63,410 nt of DNA from Ophioceras dolichostomum (lineage: Eukaryota > Ascomycota > Sordariomycetes > Magnaporthales > Ophioceraceae). Under the pieces are notes generated by a model. It did not search any database. It worked only from the letters and a program-made list of their open reading frames with translations, and was not told the origin of the DNA. Made by a program: the position numbers and the translations under genes. This document shows positions 31,801 to 43,834 of this stretch, piece by piece. Numbering within the stretch: position 1 is the first letter of the stretch; the number at the start of each line of letters is the position of its first letter. The stretch is from assembly GCA_003049485.1 (NCBI GenBank), contig PYST01000223.1, forward strand, positions 1-63,410, given 5' to 3'.

Positions 31801-32566
31801 TTTGGAGATCTCTGCAGCTTCACCCTTTCCCGAACCGGGTTTAGCGACCAATCCCGCTTTGGCCAATCCGGACGGGCTCGACACCCTCCAAGAAAGATTT
31901 GGCGTCAGAAGTGGCCCCTGCACCTTCTGCTGCTGGCTGCCACACGGCTCCACTTCCACGCGGGCGACCTCATCTCTCGTCAATTCAAGGTTTCGCACCG
32001 CGCTCAAGCTACCACCACAACGTCGACGCACCACAATTTCCTTTCTCCATTCAATCATCTCGTGTTCATAGATCGGCCTCTAGTCAGGAACACACCTAAC
32101 GAACGACGAACGATAAACGGTGAACGTCACTGACCGCGCCTGACATCGTTTTAATTCACTAATTGGCCGTAAACACCCACACTCGTTTTTTACCCCAAAC
32201 CTCTCTTCGCCAAAATCTCGACTCTCCTGCATTCACCCACGACTCCGCGACTCGACGACACTCGACGACACTCGACAACTCGACGAATCTGGCCCTTTCT
32301 CGCACCCAAGACAACGGCAGTCGAATCACAATTCCCTGCACGCGGTTGACAAGTGATCGCGCCTGTGCCTTCGTCTTCTTCACCACAGACGCGGACCCTG
32401 CATGAGCTGAGTTGCCATGGCAAGACACTAGCAGCTTGATTCGACCTCATGAATTTCGACATCAGGCCCGTGCTTGTCAATCACAACACTTGCAGTTCAA
32501 CTGCGAGTCCGCCGCTGACGCAGTCGAGGCCAAGGTAGCCAGAATTGCCTGGCGATAACCTCAAAT
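28858..32566. other. 3.7 kb gene-poor region upstream of rax2
   Basis: No convincing gene was found on either strand; open frames such as 30470-30961 are short and of leader-like composition. A T-tract lies at 29371-29388. The last kilobase before rax2 is CT- and CA-rich and includes a tandem of the type ACTCGACGAC at about 32249-32290. It is probably a long promoter plus leader for rax2, and it could hide a non-coding transcript. Confidence 0.5.
32249..32290 (+). repeat. Short tandem repeat ACTCGACGAC in the rax2 leader
   Basis: About four imperfect units (ACTCGACGAC, ACTCGACGAC, ACTCGACA, ACTCGACGAA) occur head to tail about 280 bases before the rax2 start. It may be neutral. Its position suggests the leader or core promoter. 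Confidence 0.75.
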
Positions 32567-35500
32567 ATGCGAATACCTTCACGTCGACGGCGCGCGCGCC
32601 GCTCGACCGCCATCTCGGCCTTTTCCTCTCTCCTCGCCATATCATCTTTCTCCTCAATACCAACTGCCGATGCTATCAATTTCACGCCGGCGCCCTCGGC
32701 GAACCTCGACCTCTCACAACTGGGAAGCGTCGGGATTGCTGGGAACTTCGCAGGGATATCACTATACGAATTCCTCGAGCAGAACGAACAACCTTACAAG
32801 AAGAGTAACGAGTCGCTGCTGGCACGACTGCCTAACGGCGCACTCGCGAGCGTTCTCCAGACGGATGCGACGATAAATGCCATGTGCTCGTTCACATCGA
32901 GCAACAGCAGCTTATCGGGGGTCGTTCTGGGCGGAAAGTTCACAAGCTTAGGCTCGAAGCGATCGCCTGCGATTGCTATCTTCAACCCAGACACGGCGGA
33001 AGTCACGCCTCTACCAGGCTTGCAAGGGAATGTGGAGACCCTTCTTTGCGACCAGGAGAGCAACACGATCTACGTCGGGGGGACCTTCGAGGGGGGAGCA
33101 TCCCAAAATGCCATCGCTTGGGTCGGTAATGGATGGGTGGACCTCCCATTTGCCGGGTTCAACGCCGAGGTTTCGTCCATCACCAAAGCTTCTAACGGCC
33201 ACATCATCTTTGGAGGCAAATTCACAGGGCTCGGGAACGACTCTACGCCGAGCCAACCTGACGGGCAGGTCGTCAACCTTGCCACCGCCAGCATCACCGC
33301 CGGCTCTTCCTCGACCACCACAGGCTTCAGCGACCCTAAGAACGTCGTTTGTAAGCCAGATAATGCTGAGGGTGCCGGGAATACGTGGCTGCTTCAGGAC
33401 TCGGCTACAGGATCTTGGTCGGCGTCGTTCGACTTCGGATTCCAGCCAACCAAGCTTCGCCTGCGCAATACCCACTTCCAGGGCCGCGGTACGAAGACGT
33501 GGCGCTTCACGGCGCTGCCGATCAACGGGATCATGAACTTCACTTACATCGACCCGATCACCAAGCAGAACGCCTCATGCACGAGCGAGTGCCCGCTGAG
33601 CGACACCGAGCTGCACCAGGACTTCCACTTCGTCAACGTCATCGGCATGAACGGATTCCGCATCGACATCTCGGCGTTTTACGGTCAGGGGGGTGGACTG
33701 AACGGCATCCAGTTGTTCCAGGACGACATTTTCACCTATGCCGTCAACGACTTTAACGAGCCCACTTGCGCTAGCCTCTCGACCCCTTCTAGGGCGACAA
33801 CAACTGGGCCATTCACGGTCTCGGAGTCGCTTCAAAGCCAGTCAAAATACTTGACTGCGAAACTCTCGAGCCCCATCACATCTTCATCGGCGTCTGTGGT
33901 CTTCACACCAGACATTAGGGATTCTGGCGACTACTCGATCAACATGTACACGCCGGGTTGCATGCCTGACGACACATGCGCGACGCGAGGGCAGATCAAT
34001 GTCACCATCAGCCCGCGACCTGGCTTCTCACAGTCGGTGTCGCTCTTCCAAACGAACAACTTCGACAAGTACGACCAGATCTTCTTCGGCCAGGTCCAGA
34101 CGAGCAGCTCGTTCCGTCCGACGGTCACGATCACCCCGCTCAACGGCCAGTCGTTGACCTCGCAAACTTTTGTCGCGCAGCGCATCGGTTTCATCCAGGT
34201 CAACAGCACCGGAGGGCTTAACGGGCTATTCGACTACAACCCAGCGTCGCGCACCATTGACGCCACCGAGTTCCAGTCCTCTGCCTTCCACAAGCTTGGC
34301 ACCTCCCTGAACCCTTCGGCCACGGTCTCGACACTGGTGACGTCTGGCGACACCATCTACGTTGGTGGGAGTTTTAACAGCAGCGACGTCCATAACATTG
34401 TCGGCGTGAACGCAGATAACACGACGCGGCTGCTAAATGGCGGTCTCAACGGCGAAGTGACGGCTGTCGCTCTCAACGGGACCAGCCTCTACGTCGGCGG
34501 CACATTCTCTGCCACTCAGGATGGGGCTGTCCGTGACCTGAACAATGTTGCTGTCTTGAACACAGCGACGAACGCGTGGAGCGCCATTGGCGGTGGTGTG
34601 GAAGGATCGGTCACTGAAGTTGTGCTCATGACGATGAACGTGACAAGCACCACGCCCGAACTCGTGGTTAGCTTCACCGGCAGCTTCCGCCGGCTACGGG
34701 CCTTCGCCAGCAACCCACAGGTCTCAGTCAACGGCTTCGCGATCTGGGTACCGTCGCAACGGAACTGGCTCATTAACCTGAACGGGACGCACGAGGCCAT
34801 TGACGGGTCCCTGTCGTCCTCGATTCTCAGCGTCCCTGGCGACGGCGCCTTATATGCCGGTTCAGTCTCATATTCGAAGTTGAGCGCCAATGGCGCGGCA
34901 ACTCTGAGCTCGAACGGCATCGGCAGTTTCCCCGCCAAGATCGAAGCTGCTGGGACCGGATCCTCGTCGAATATCACGAAGCGGGACACTATCTTGGCCA
35001 GCGGCATTTCGGGCGTCAACTCGGGTGCATTCTACATCCCCAGCAATGACCGGAACGTCACGATCCTGGCGGGGCACTTCACCGCCACCGCGACGGACGG
35101 CACCACGGTGAACAACCTCATCCTGATCGATGGCAAGAACAACGATGCGGTGACCGGACTTGGGCCGCAGATCGACGCGACCTCGACGTTTGTGGCTGTG
35201 GCGGTTCAAGGCGATTCCCTCTACGCAGGGGGAAACGTCACAGGAACTGTCGGCACAGCTAGTGTCAAGGGATTGTTGTCATACAACCTTGCCAGCAGAT
35301 CGTTCGGCACGCAACCGCCGGCGCTGTCAGGGGGAAACACCACGGTGCACGCCATAGCCATCCGCCCTAATACTGGCGACGTGTTTGTGGGCGGATCGTT
35401 CACCACGGCCGGTTCTCTGGGATGCCCTGGGGTCTGTTCGTACAGCTCCTCGGCGGGTCTCTGGAACCGACCCGGTGTGAATCTGGCTGGGACGGTCAAC

Positions 35501-36344
35501 TGCATGATCTGGGCGAGCGACTCCATTCTCATCGCGGGCGGCGCTATCACCATCAACGATACTACAAGCACCTCCCTTGCCCGGTTCGACACCTCGAAGA
35601 ACAGCTGGGACGCTTTCCCCGCCTCCGAGCAACTGCCCGGCCCGGCCGAGATGCTCACCCCCGCCACAAGTGACGGCAGCCAGGTCTGGGTCGCGGGTAC
35701 GTCTTCCACCACCGGCTCCGTGTACGTAAGCAAGTTCGACGGGACCCAGTGGCTCGCCGCCCCGGCACTGGACAACGGCACCGTCGTCCGCAGCTTGCAA
35801 ATGTTCACCGTGACGCAGAACCACGACTCGACCACCCTCATGGCGGCGAACCAGGTCCTGATGATCACGGGCTCCATCCGGATCCCAGGGTTCGGCTCCG
35901 CGTCGGCCGTCATCTTCGACGGCACCAGCTACCGACCGTTTGCCCTCACTAATTCGGGGAGCAACTCGCCGGGCTCGATCTCTCGCATCTTCGTGGAGAA
36001 GTCGCAATTCTTCACGACGAGTGGTAAGCACGCCTTACTTAATTCGTACTCTTTTTTTTTGGTGTGGTTTTACAGTTTTGCTAATCCTCTCTCTCCCTAT
36101 CCCTATAGAATCCGGACGTCTCCCGTTGGTGGCCATCGTACTCATCGGCCTGGGCATCTCTCTCGTGCTCATGCTCATCATCGTCCTCGCCGGCCTGCTC
36201 CTCGACCGCCTCCGGAAGAAGCGGGAAGGCTACGTCCCCGCCCCGACGTCCATGTACGACAAGGGCAGCGGCATCCAGAGGATACCCCCCGGTGAGCTCC
36301 TGTCGGGCCTTGGTCAAGGCCGATCGGGCGCACCGCAGGTGTAA
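32567..36344 (+). CDS. rax2: Cortical polarity protein Rax2
   Basis: Two exons, 32567-36023 and 36109-36344 (phase 1, GTAAGC...TAG), give 1230 residues. The N-terminus has a basic start and a hydrophobic stretch consistent with a signal peptide ending near TADA. The large extracellular part is built of repeated beta-propeller-like units of the kind LYVGGTF, IYVGGSF and VFVGGSFTTAG, with many N-glycosylation sequons. A single C-terminal membrane helix (PLVAIVLIGLGISLVLMLII, about 1158-1180) is followed by a short cytoplasmic tail beginning RLRKKREGY. Architecture and the motifs INFTPAPSANLDLSQLG and GISLYEFLEQ match Rax2, which marks cell poles and directs polarised growth or bud-site choice. 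The start codon directly precedes the signal peptide. Confidence 0.93.
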
Positions 36345-38666
36345 TGATGAGGAGCAGTAATAATACATCCCGTACAGCTACAACAACGGGCACGACACGA
36401 GATGACCAAAACCAGCATGACCTTTGAGACCGAGTTTCCGTGGCGTTTTAGGGAAGGGCACAAAAATCACCAGGACGAGGGTGAATAGGGCGGCGGCGTG
36501 GGGCGCATTAGTAACTGATATACCTGATGTTGTTGCTTTGTTTTTTCTGATTTTTTTGGACGCGTCATTTTTCTATTTCCTTTTTTGGCATGTGAGAGAT
36601 CTCTAGTGAGAGTCCTCCACCATCACATCCTATATCTACGTTTTTTCCCTATGTCTTGATTTTTTTCTTCTTACATCCCCACCATCGGCGGCGATAAACA
36701 GACGATCGCCGGGCTCCGACGCAACCATAATGGAGGAGGAAGATGTATATGGTATATTGCAGTGGATTTTTCTCTTGGCGAGAAACAGAGAGAGATGCGA
36801 GGGTAATTCGCGGATGGATGGCCCCGGATCGTTGACTTTTGATACCCCCAGAAAAAGAAGGCCACGGAGATGGAGTGGATAGAGAAAAAGAGAGAGAGAG
36901 AGAGGAAAGGGGTTGAGTCGAGTTGAGAGAGAGGGAGAGAGACCGGGGAGTTTTGCTTGCGGCTAACCAACACGCCCGCCGAACAACCGCGCTGCGAATA
37001 TCTTTCTCTGCTCCTTTGTTATTTTGCTTTGCTTTCTTCTCTTCGCTGTTTATTTTTCACTTCTACGACTCACGATCGGTCTGGTAATGTTTACCTGTTT
37101 ATTTTACCCTCGGTCCCTACGCAATGGGCCTGACACATTCAACACACCAACACACATTTCTCCTTTGATCCCTTCTACCCTCTCTACCTCCTCTCCCTCA
37201 TCTACCTACTCTCAGGTCTTCTATCCCAACAACCACGCAACACAACGCCCACACACACCATATCGTAGCCGCATTTTGGGCTCCTTTCCTCTGTACATTT
37301 TCGTTCGATTAGCGACCGTGCTTGTCCCCTTCACTCTGCATTTCTGTGGACATTTTTGCTCCTGTTTCTCTTTGGATCATATGTTGTTTTCCTTTCTTTT
37401 CTATTCTTCCCCTGCCTGTGCTTGGGGGGCGAAGTGCATTGATTTGGAGTTTTATAAGCTGGGCCTTGCGATTTGTCGAGATGGACAGGATTCACCATCG
37501 AGCACGCAGGCAGGCAGGCGGGTAAGGCTGGCAGCCCTCGTCTTGATTTCATCGCCGAGAATTACCTCATATTTTTTCTTTTCTGGTGGACTTGATATTA
37601 TCTTGTCTTCTTTTTACACTTTTAGCTAGACATTCCGGACAGGGAACCAAAAAATTTCGTTCTTGTCTCCGACCTGCTGTGCTACCTGGTACCTGGTATC
37701 TACCCGCCTAAAGTGACTTGATGTCGTCCACAAGAGCGTCCTGTCTCCCGAACTCGTTTCGCCTTGAGCTTGAACATGACTAAATCGGCGAACCCGCCCG
37801 CGTAGGTAGGTGCTAGAGACCTAGGTAACCGAATCTCCTTTTTTGTTTATCCTCATTAGACTCATTAACCCGACCAAAAATTGCCGTCATGATACCAGTG
37901 AAAGAAGCTATGATACAGTCAAGATTGCACCAAAACCACACAGCTGCCGGCCGTTGACATTAGAACCACCTGATGATTATCCTCCCATCCAGCCCAGCCC
38001 AGCCAGCCCAGCATTATTTACCCGTCGATTCCTCCCTCAAGTAGCGGTGATAGCGTGAAGAAGAAGCGTTAGGAAATTCGGTGCCGCTCCCCCAACAAAA
38101 GTAAGAGACAAGAGCTAGAAGTCGAAGTATGAAGGCGAAGTTCTGAGAAAGCCGTAGCCGTCGCTACCACTGCCGCCGTCGACGAAGCAAGGTGGCGGTA
38201 GGTCAATGCTGGGTGGCCTTCGACGAGGGGTATTGGTGGTCTTCACGGCGGTTAGATTACCTCTCGTGTTGTGGTAGGGGAGATGTAGATGTCTCGATGA
38301 AAAAGACTGCCGCCAGGTCGGTGGCCTTTTGGTCGACCAGCTGAGTTCGTGGGACGACGGTGATGGCTGGACGGGTGGATGACGAACTAGAAGTTAGCAT
38401 CGTGGTAAGAGGAGGAAGGACGCTATCAACGCGCAAGAAGTCATAGACACAGTCGTGGCGGTCACTACCTGGGTAGGTAGGTAGCTATCAGGTAATGTAC
38501 GAGGGACGAGCAGGGAATACGGCAGTTTGGAGAAAGCGAGATATGAACACAACTTTGTGCACTAAGACCAGATACTACATGCGCGTAAACGGGTTCGCTC
38601 TGCGAAAACTGGATTATTCTTGAAAGAGAAAGGAGAGAAATATATAGATGGGGTGTCGTGAAGGGA
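36345..38666. other. Intergenic region, no gene seen
   Basis: About 2.3 kb between the 3' ends of rax2 (+) and the small Cys/His gene (-). T-rich and CT-rich sequence dominates up to about 37640. The 201-codon open frame at 37024-37629 is Phe/Leu/Ser-rich in the way random T-rich DNA is, and was not accepted. A GAGA tract lies at about 36890-36904. Confidence 0.55.
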
Positions 38667-39416
38667 TCAAAAAACCGCCTGTGGGCAGATGTACTCAAGA
38701 TCTGTCAGCTCACTCACCTCTTCCTCTTCCTCGCCGATTGTATCGAGCGAGAATCGCCGGCTGGTGGGAGACGACGCTAGGTCGCCGCCCGATCCGGAGC
38801 TGAATGAGAACGCGGAAAACGAGGAGGAAGCGGCGGACGATGCCGAGAAGGATGGGCTGTGTGGTGGCACAGGGCCGTCGCCGTCGCCGTCGCCATCGCC
38901 GTCGCCGTCTTGGGATAGCGACGACGGCGGCTTGGAACCGGCCTGTTCGAGCTTGCAGCGCGCGGCGGCAATCAGGCTGCTCAGCTTGGGTTTGCCCTCT
39001 GTGAGTTGGAATGAGGCGGCGATGGTGACTGGAGGATGTGGTGAGGCAGAACTGGTTGTGGCAGCATTAGGAGTACCGCCAACGGCTGTGTCGGTCGTGC
39101 CCTTGGGCTGCTCTTGTGGTGACGGGCTAGTGCTAGCCGTGGCCGCCGCCGTAGCAAGTATCGAGTCGACGGCGACGCGCAGCTCGCCGAGAATGTTCCT
39201 GACCCTGGTGAACTGCTGGTCCGTCTGAGCCTTGCGCTTCAAGCACAAGCTGCAGGCCTGGTCCACCTTGATCGAGGTCCTCCATGAGCCCTCCATCCTT
39301 TCGCAGCCGTACTCCAGGAGCCCGGCGTCGAAGTTCCGCTCCGTCAGGCACTTGACCGCGACTGCGCCCCATTTCCAGTGGTTGCAGCTGTAGACGACGC
39401 GACGGTGCATACACAT
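38667..39416 (-). CDS. Small Cys/His-rich N-terminal domain protein with disordered tail, unknown
   Basis: A single exon of 249 residues, starting at ATG 39416 (MCMHRRVVYSCNHWKWG); the frame is open further upstream but there reads as leader. The first about 85 residues contain seven Cys and two His in an ordered-looking arrangement (CMH, SCNHW, VKCL, YGCERMEGSW, DQACSLCLKRK), which could bind a metal. A helix with RVRNILGELRVAVDSILA follows. The rest is Ser/Pro-rich and disordered, with a (DG)n run and an acidic patch (IGEEEEEVSELTDLEY) at the end. The protein has the look of a fungus-specific family; I cannot name it. No zinc-finger signature fits exactly. Confidence 0.7.
   Translation of the reverse strand: MCMHRRVVYSCNHWKWGAVAVKCLTERNFDAGLLEYGCERMEGSWRTSIKVDQACSLCLKRKAQTDQQFTRVRNILGELRVAVDSILATAAATASTSPSPQEQPKGTTDTAVGGTPNAATTSSASPHPPVTIAASFQLTEGKPKLSSLIAAARCKLEQAGSKPPSSLSQDGDGDGDGDGDGPVPPHSPSFSASSAASSSFSAFSFSSGSGGDLASSPTSRRFSLDTIGEEEEEVSELTDLEYICPQAVF
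38876..38909 (-). repeat. GTCGCC microsatellite encoding (Asp-Gly)n
   Basis: Near-perfect hexamer repeats (five to six units, one CATCGCC variant) within the Cys/His protein gene encode DGDGDGDGDGDG in its disordered tail. Confidence 0.85.
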
Positions 39417-40758
39417 CTTCGGTGGTGATGTTTCCCCTCTCCGTGGTAGCTTTGATGTAATAGTGACGGTGATGAGGGATATGCTCTTGCTGGGAAGCGG
39501 CAAGATCGAGAAGGTCACCCAGATATGTGTGAAGGGTTGCCGCTCAGAGGAGGGTGAGGAAGGAGGGGTCATTCAACTATTAGGTTGGATCGTTTGTTAC
39601 TCCCCACCCCGGTCGCCTTATATGCCGAGAATTGTTTGTCGACGGTGACTTGCGGCCCTTTGTCTGTGACGAACAATGAACTTGTTGGTGCCGTGATAGA
39701 TCCACCTGGCCCAAGTGCCCATTGTGGTATGGTAGACCACCCTCCTCGTCTTCGTCGTGAAAATATCGATTCACGGCAGTGAGCAAGGTGTCGAGAAATC
39801 CAGCTACTGGTATGAAAAGGATCACTGCGACTATGCGAGGCAGCCACCACAGAGTATCCGGGAACATGGCCGAAGAAAAGAGACAGAGGCAGGATGGGCC
39901 ATGTATGGTCCACCTACAACCAGGCCGACTCTGGACACTGGCGTGGAATGGGGGCGTCACTGTGTTTGTTCCCTTTGGAGCCTGATGACTGGTTCCAAGA
40001 GGAAAAGCAGACACCCATGGAACAGAGATGAAAAGAAAACACGAGACGGGTGGGCCCAGAAGAGAAGCCTCCATCGTTCGTTCACTCACCGGGAAACAGG
40101 CGGGCACTTACGAAGAAGGGAAAGAGACGATGTGGAAGGAAGGAAGGTGCGTGCCTGGAAACCTTGTTGTGTAAGGCGCCGCCGAGCTCCGGCAACTTCG
40201 TGCGGCGGAACCTTAGGTACCCCTACCAGCCGGGATGGTGGGGACAATATTTCGGGCGGGACCTAGGAGGTACGCTAGGCGAGGATTCCCGGTCCATGGT
40301 TCGTGCCGGAAGCAATTATCAATGCTTTCCCACGCAAGAGTCAGCGGGGAGATGAGCTGGTTGCTGTGGCTGCGTCCAGCTCCCACAACGAGGAACCCAT
40401 CGCATGAATGGCAATAATAAACGAACATGTGGGTGGGCGGCAAGAAAGCTGGGACCCAACCAAACAAAAACAAAGAGAATCAAAAAGGATAGCGCTGTTG
40501 CGGCTGTTGGGAAAGGACAGAGGTAAAGAATGGGAGGTAATAAAGAAAAAGAAAAAAAGAGCCAAATGATCTCAGCCCGCCAGGCGCGTCCCGTCGATTG
40601 CGAACCAAGTCACATTCCGGCGCGGTTAATGCCTTCCCTAACACTTGCAGAATGCCATCTTTCAGAAACGGAAATAGCGCCACCCCCTCTTAGCTGCAGC
40701 AGTTGAGTTGCGCTCCAGGGAAGGAGAAGTTGAGGGCCCAAAAATAGGCGCACAGTAG
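39417..40758. other. Region between two minus-strand genes, no gene seen
   Basis: About 1.3 kb: promoter and leader of the Cys/His gene on the left, 3' end of the HAD gene on the right. An open frame at 39757-40266 (+) is Arg/Trp/Gly-rich without family signature. Confidence 0.5.
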
Positions 40759-41775
40759 CTACTTCCCCTCTCGCGCATCGGTTTCACCGTCTGGGGGCTG
40801 CAGGAGCGCATCGAGAAAGCCCGAGTCCAGAACCTCGTGGAAGTCTCTTGCCCAGACCAGACTGTGACGGCCGTTGTCGCTTCTGCCCGCGGTCGACTCA
40901 GACACGTGCGGAACGGCGAAGCCGAGGCGCGAGAGCGTCCGTAGCAGCGCGCTGCTGTCCTGGCTGTCGGCGATGACGACCCCAGCTGAAGCGGCCAGCA
41001 GGCATTCCAGATCGGTCGGCGAGTCACCGAAGTAGACGACACGCCGCTCCAGGTCCTGCGGGGGAAGCTTGTGCCCGGCCTGCAGGGCGTTGAGCTTGTC
41101 CCGCGAGGTCGTCAAAGGTGGAAGAGGAGAGGACGTTCTCACCTCGCTCTCGTTGGCCTCCGCTGTTGTTACGCGTCCGCGGCCCGCTGCGACTCTCCCG
41201 TCAGGCGTGATCTCATTGCTGATAACATCGGCAACGACATTGCCGCCCCCGCAGCACTGCGCTACGACGCCCCTGATGAACGCCGTAGACCAGTTGACCG
41301 AGATGATGGAGAGCCTCGCGCCCCGCGCCCCCGCGGCGGACGCGAAGGCGGAGAATCCGCGCCGCACGGGCACATCGCTGCTGCGGACGGCCGCCTGCCC
41401 CGCGGCGAAGAGGTGCTGCTCCGTCACGCCGCAGAAGACGCCCGACGCGGCGAGCCGCTCCAGCGACCGGGCGTCGAGCTGCGCGAGGCTGGCCTGGAAG
41501 GCGGCCTCCGCCTCGAGCGTGGTGCGGTCCGCCTCGCGGGGCGAGTAGGCCGCGACGTGCTGGCGGTGGTCCGCGACGTAGGAGGCTACGACGTGGTCCC
41601 ACGCGGCGGCGTGGTCTACTAGCTGACGACGGCCATCGCCGTCGTCAGGGGTGGAGTTCGTGGTGGCCGCGCTGGGATTTTTCTGTGCCTGGTGAGAGAC
41701 GCCAAACAGGCCTAGCGCGCCGATGGTGTCCTTCGCTGTGACGGTACCATCAAAGTCGAGGACGATGTCCAACAT
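40759..41775 (-). CDS. HAD-superfamily phosphatase-like protein
   Basis: A single exon of 338 residues. Motif I is DFDGT at 7-11 (nucleophile Asp7, acid/base Asp9). Motif II is in LSIISVNWSTAFI, with Ser in the right position. The motif III Lys is probably in SRDKLNAL, and motif IV is VVYFGDSPTDLECL. Between motifs I and II lies a helical cap-like region (ERLAASGVF, VRRGFSAFAS). This is the pattern of the fungal HAD proteins related to yeast Cto1/YCR015C, whose substrate is unknown. An insertion between motifs II and III (GGGNVV to SSPLPP) lengthens the protein. The enzyme would act on a small phosphorylated molecule; nothing here identifies it. Confidence 0.85.
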   Translation of the reverse strand: MLDIVLDFDGTVTAKDTIGALGLFGVSHQAQKNPSAATTNSTPDDGDGRRQLVDHAAAWDHVVASYVADHRQHVAAYSPREADRTTLEAEAAFQASLAQLDARSLERLAASGVFCGVTEQHLFAAGQAAVRSSDVPVRRGFSAFASAAGARGARLSIISVNWSTAFIRGVVAQCCGGGNVVADVISNEITPDGRVAAGRGRVTTAEANESEVRTSSPLPPLTTSRDKLNALQAGHKLPPQDLERRVVYFGDSPTDLECLLAASAGVVIADSQDSSALLRTLSRLGFAVPHVSESTAGRSDNGRHSLVWARDFHEVLDSGFLDALLQPPDGETDAREGK

Positions 41776-42376
41776 GGTTTAAATGATATGCGCATGCTCT
41801 GTACATTTGCTTATTGGAGAAGTACCTAGACAGAAAGTAAATGCGTGATTGATGAATAAATTGGAGATGCTGAGGTCCAAGTGGCGAAATTGACCCCAGA
41901 TTGTATCGACGTTTTGCGGGGGTCCCGTCATCGCCGCCCCTGGCGGTGCTAGGTCACCGTGTCGGCATTTAAATAACATGCTGAGCGTCTCGACAGCTGC
42001 GAATCGAGCAGACACAGACACAGTCGAGGGGTCGGAGGCTTTGAGGGTTTCATCTGTATCTTACTTGGGCTCAGCGGGTTCATCCTCCCCACTGTAAGGG
42101 TATATTTCTCTTCTGAGGCACCCACTGCCTAAACCAACCCCCAGCCGGCTCTATCAAGTCAAGAAGCCAAACGGCCCACAGGAAACGAAGCGAGCACTCT
42201 AAACTCGAGAATAAGACACCGAACGCCACCAAACCTGATTGTTTCTTCCTAACACTAGTATATGATCGTACAAGAATAGCTTGCGCAGACAAAAAGCGAG
42301 GGCGTGAGGAAGAGGCCACATAGGCGACCAGCATAGGCCAAGACATGATGAGCCTAGCCTTTATGCGACCCTTCCA
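41776..42376. other. Region between HAD and TFIIF beta genes
   Basis: About 600 bases: promoter of the HAD gene and 3' end of the TFIIF beta gene, both on the minus strand. No gene is seen. Confidence 0.6.
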
Positions 42377-43834
42377 CTACAGCACATCCTCCATCTTGAC
42401 GTCCCCGCCGTCCTCGTCCCCGTCGGACTCGTAATCGGCGTTGAGCTCGGGGGCCAACGACTCCGACGTGGTGGTCACGTCGCGCGACAGCCTCGCGTCC
42501 TCGGTCAGCGACCACGTGTTGGCGAACGTGCCCGTCTTGTGCAGCTGCGCCACCTTCTCCAGCGTCTGGCGCAGGTACGCCTCGGGCTGCCGCAGGTGGG
42601 CGCGCAGGGCCTTCATGCTCCAGTACGAGTAGTCCCTGAAGCACTGGAAGATCTGGTCCACCAGCTCGTTCTCCGGGATGCGGGCCGTCTTCATCTCCGC
42701 CTTCTTCTGTTTCGTGGGCGGAGGGGGCGCCGTGGCTTGCTGTTGATTTGGGAAGGAAACGTGGGGAAATCGGGTTTAGCGAGCATGTCGTGGAAGCGAA
42801 AAATTCGGAGGGAAAAAAAAGAAGACTCACGATGAAGTTCTGGAACTTGTTGTGCTCCGCGATACCGCGACGGTGAAGATCGCTGATTGACATGTCCTTA
42901 TTTTCGTCCATGAACGTGACCGTCGACTTCGGCTTTGATGCCTCAATAGCGCGTAGAGCTAGGATATGGTCTGTTTCTGGGTTCTCGACGGGGATGCAGT
43001 TGAGTTCATGCTTTACTCGGCCCGCGATCTTGGTTCGTTCTGTGTGCCACCACCACAGCATATTGTCAGTCTTTCCAGCCCTCTCTCATACAGGATGCGA
43101 CTTTAGGTGAGGCAGCAGAAGCAACAGCAGCAGTCGACCTGGTCACGTACTTGGTATCACTTTGCGGTAGAACTCGCGTCGCGGCCCTCTTCGACCGACA
43201 TGTTTTTGTGGCGGAGGCCTATCGATCTTCGCCTTGAGAAGGTGGGCGGGGATGCCGGCGGCGGCGGCCTCCTGGCGAGCCTTGTCCTTCTCCTTATGCT
43301 TCGGCAGGTCCTCTTCTGAGAAGATGAACGTGTCCTTGACGCTCATCTCTGTGATCTTGAGCTCGTACTCCTTGGGGAGGAACTGGTGCTGCGCGAGGTT
43401 GTTGTGGAGCAACATTCGCAAACGAACCTGTGACGATGACGACAGACGCACATCAGCTAGCTGTACACGCGTAGACGACGCAGAATAGACGAGCTACCCA
43501 AGGCGACGGGGACGATCGCGGTGATAGCAGCTGCAGCAGTGGCCAACTCGCAAAGAACGAGATGTTTGCTAACCTGTTGTTGCCCATTCGCATCGACATC
43601 AGTCCACTGCCGAATCTTGCCGATTTCGATCTCGGCGTTGTCTGGTAGTTGGTCCCAAGCTTCCCAGACGTAGTTCGGCACGCGCGCGAGATACATATTG
43701 TCGTAATTCGGGTCGGTCGCGGTTTTGTCGTAGAACTCGAGGTCGCCAGCATCGTCGAGAGGATCCTCCTCCACGGTCTCCTCGAACAGCTCATCCTCCT
43801 CGCGCTCTTGCTTCAGCTTGATGCCGTCCGACAT
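42377..43834 (-). CDS. tfg2: Transcription initiation factor IIF subunit beta (Tfg2/RAP30)
   Basis: Four exons on the minus strand: 43834-43574, 43427-43151, 43039-42831 and 42739-42377. They are joined in phases 0, 1 and 0 for 369 residues. The N-terminal half is the dimerisation domain: ARVPNYVWEAWDQL, then after the first junction LLHNNLAQHQFLPKEYELKIT. KRTKIAGRVKHELNCIPV opens the third exon. The last exon encodes the winged helix, with ARIPENELVDQIFQCFRDY and YWSMKALRAHLRQPEAYLRQTLEKVA, then an acidic tail. TFIIF binds RNA polymerase II and helps it enter the pre-initiation complex. The first codons (MSDGIKLKQE) are followed by an acidic stretch, as in other fungal members. It is transcribed divergently from the CCCH gene. 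Confidence 0.95.

Noticed and set aside
37024..37629. 201-codon open frame (+) between rax2 and the Cys/His gene
   Set aside because: It is Phe/Leu/Ser-rich as expected from T- and CT-rich DNA, has no domain-like pattern, and lies where two 3' ends converge.
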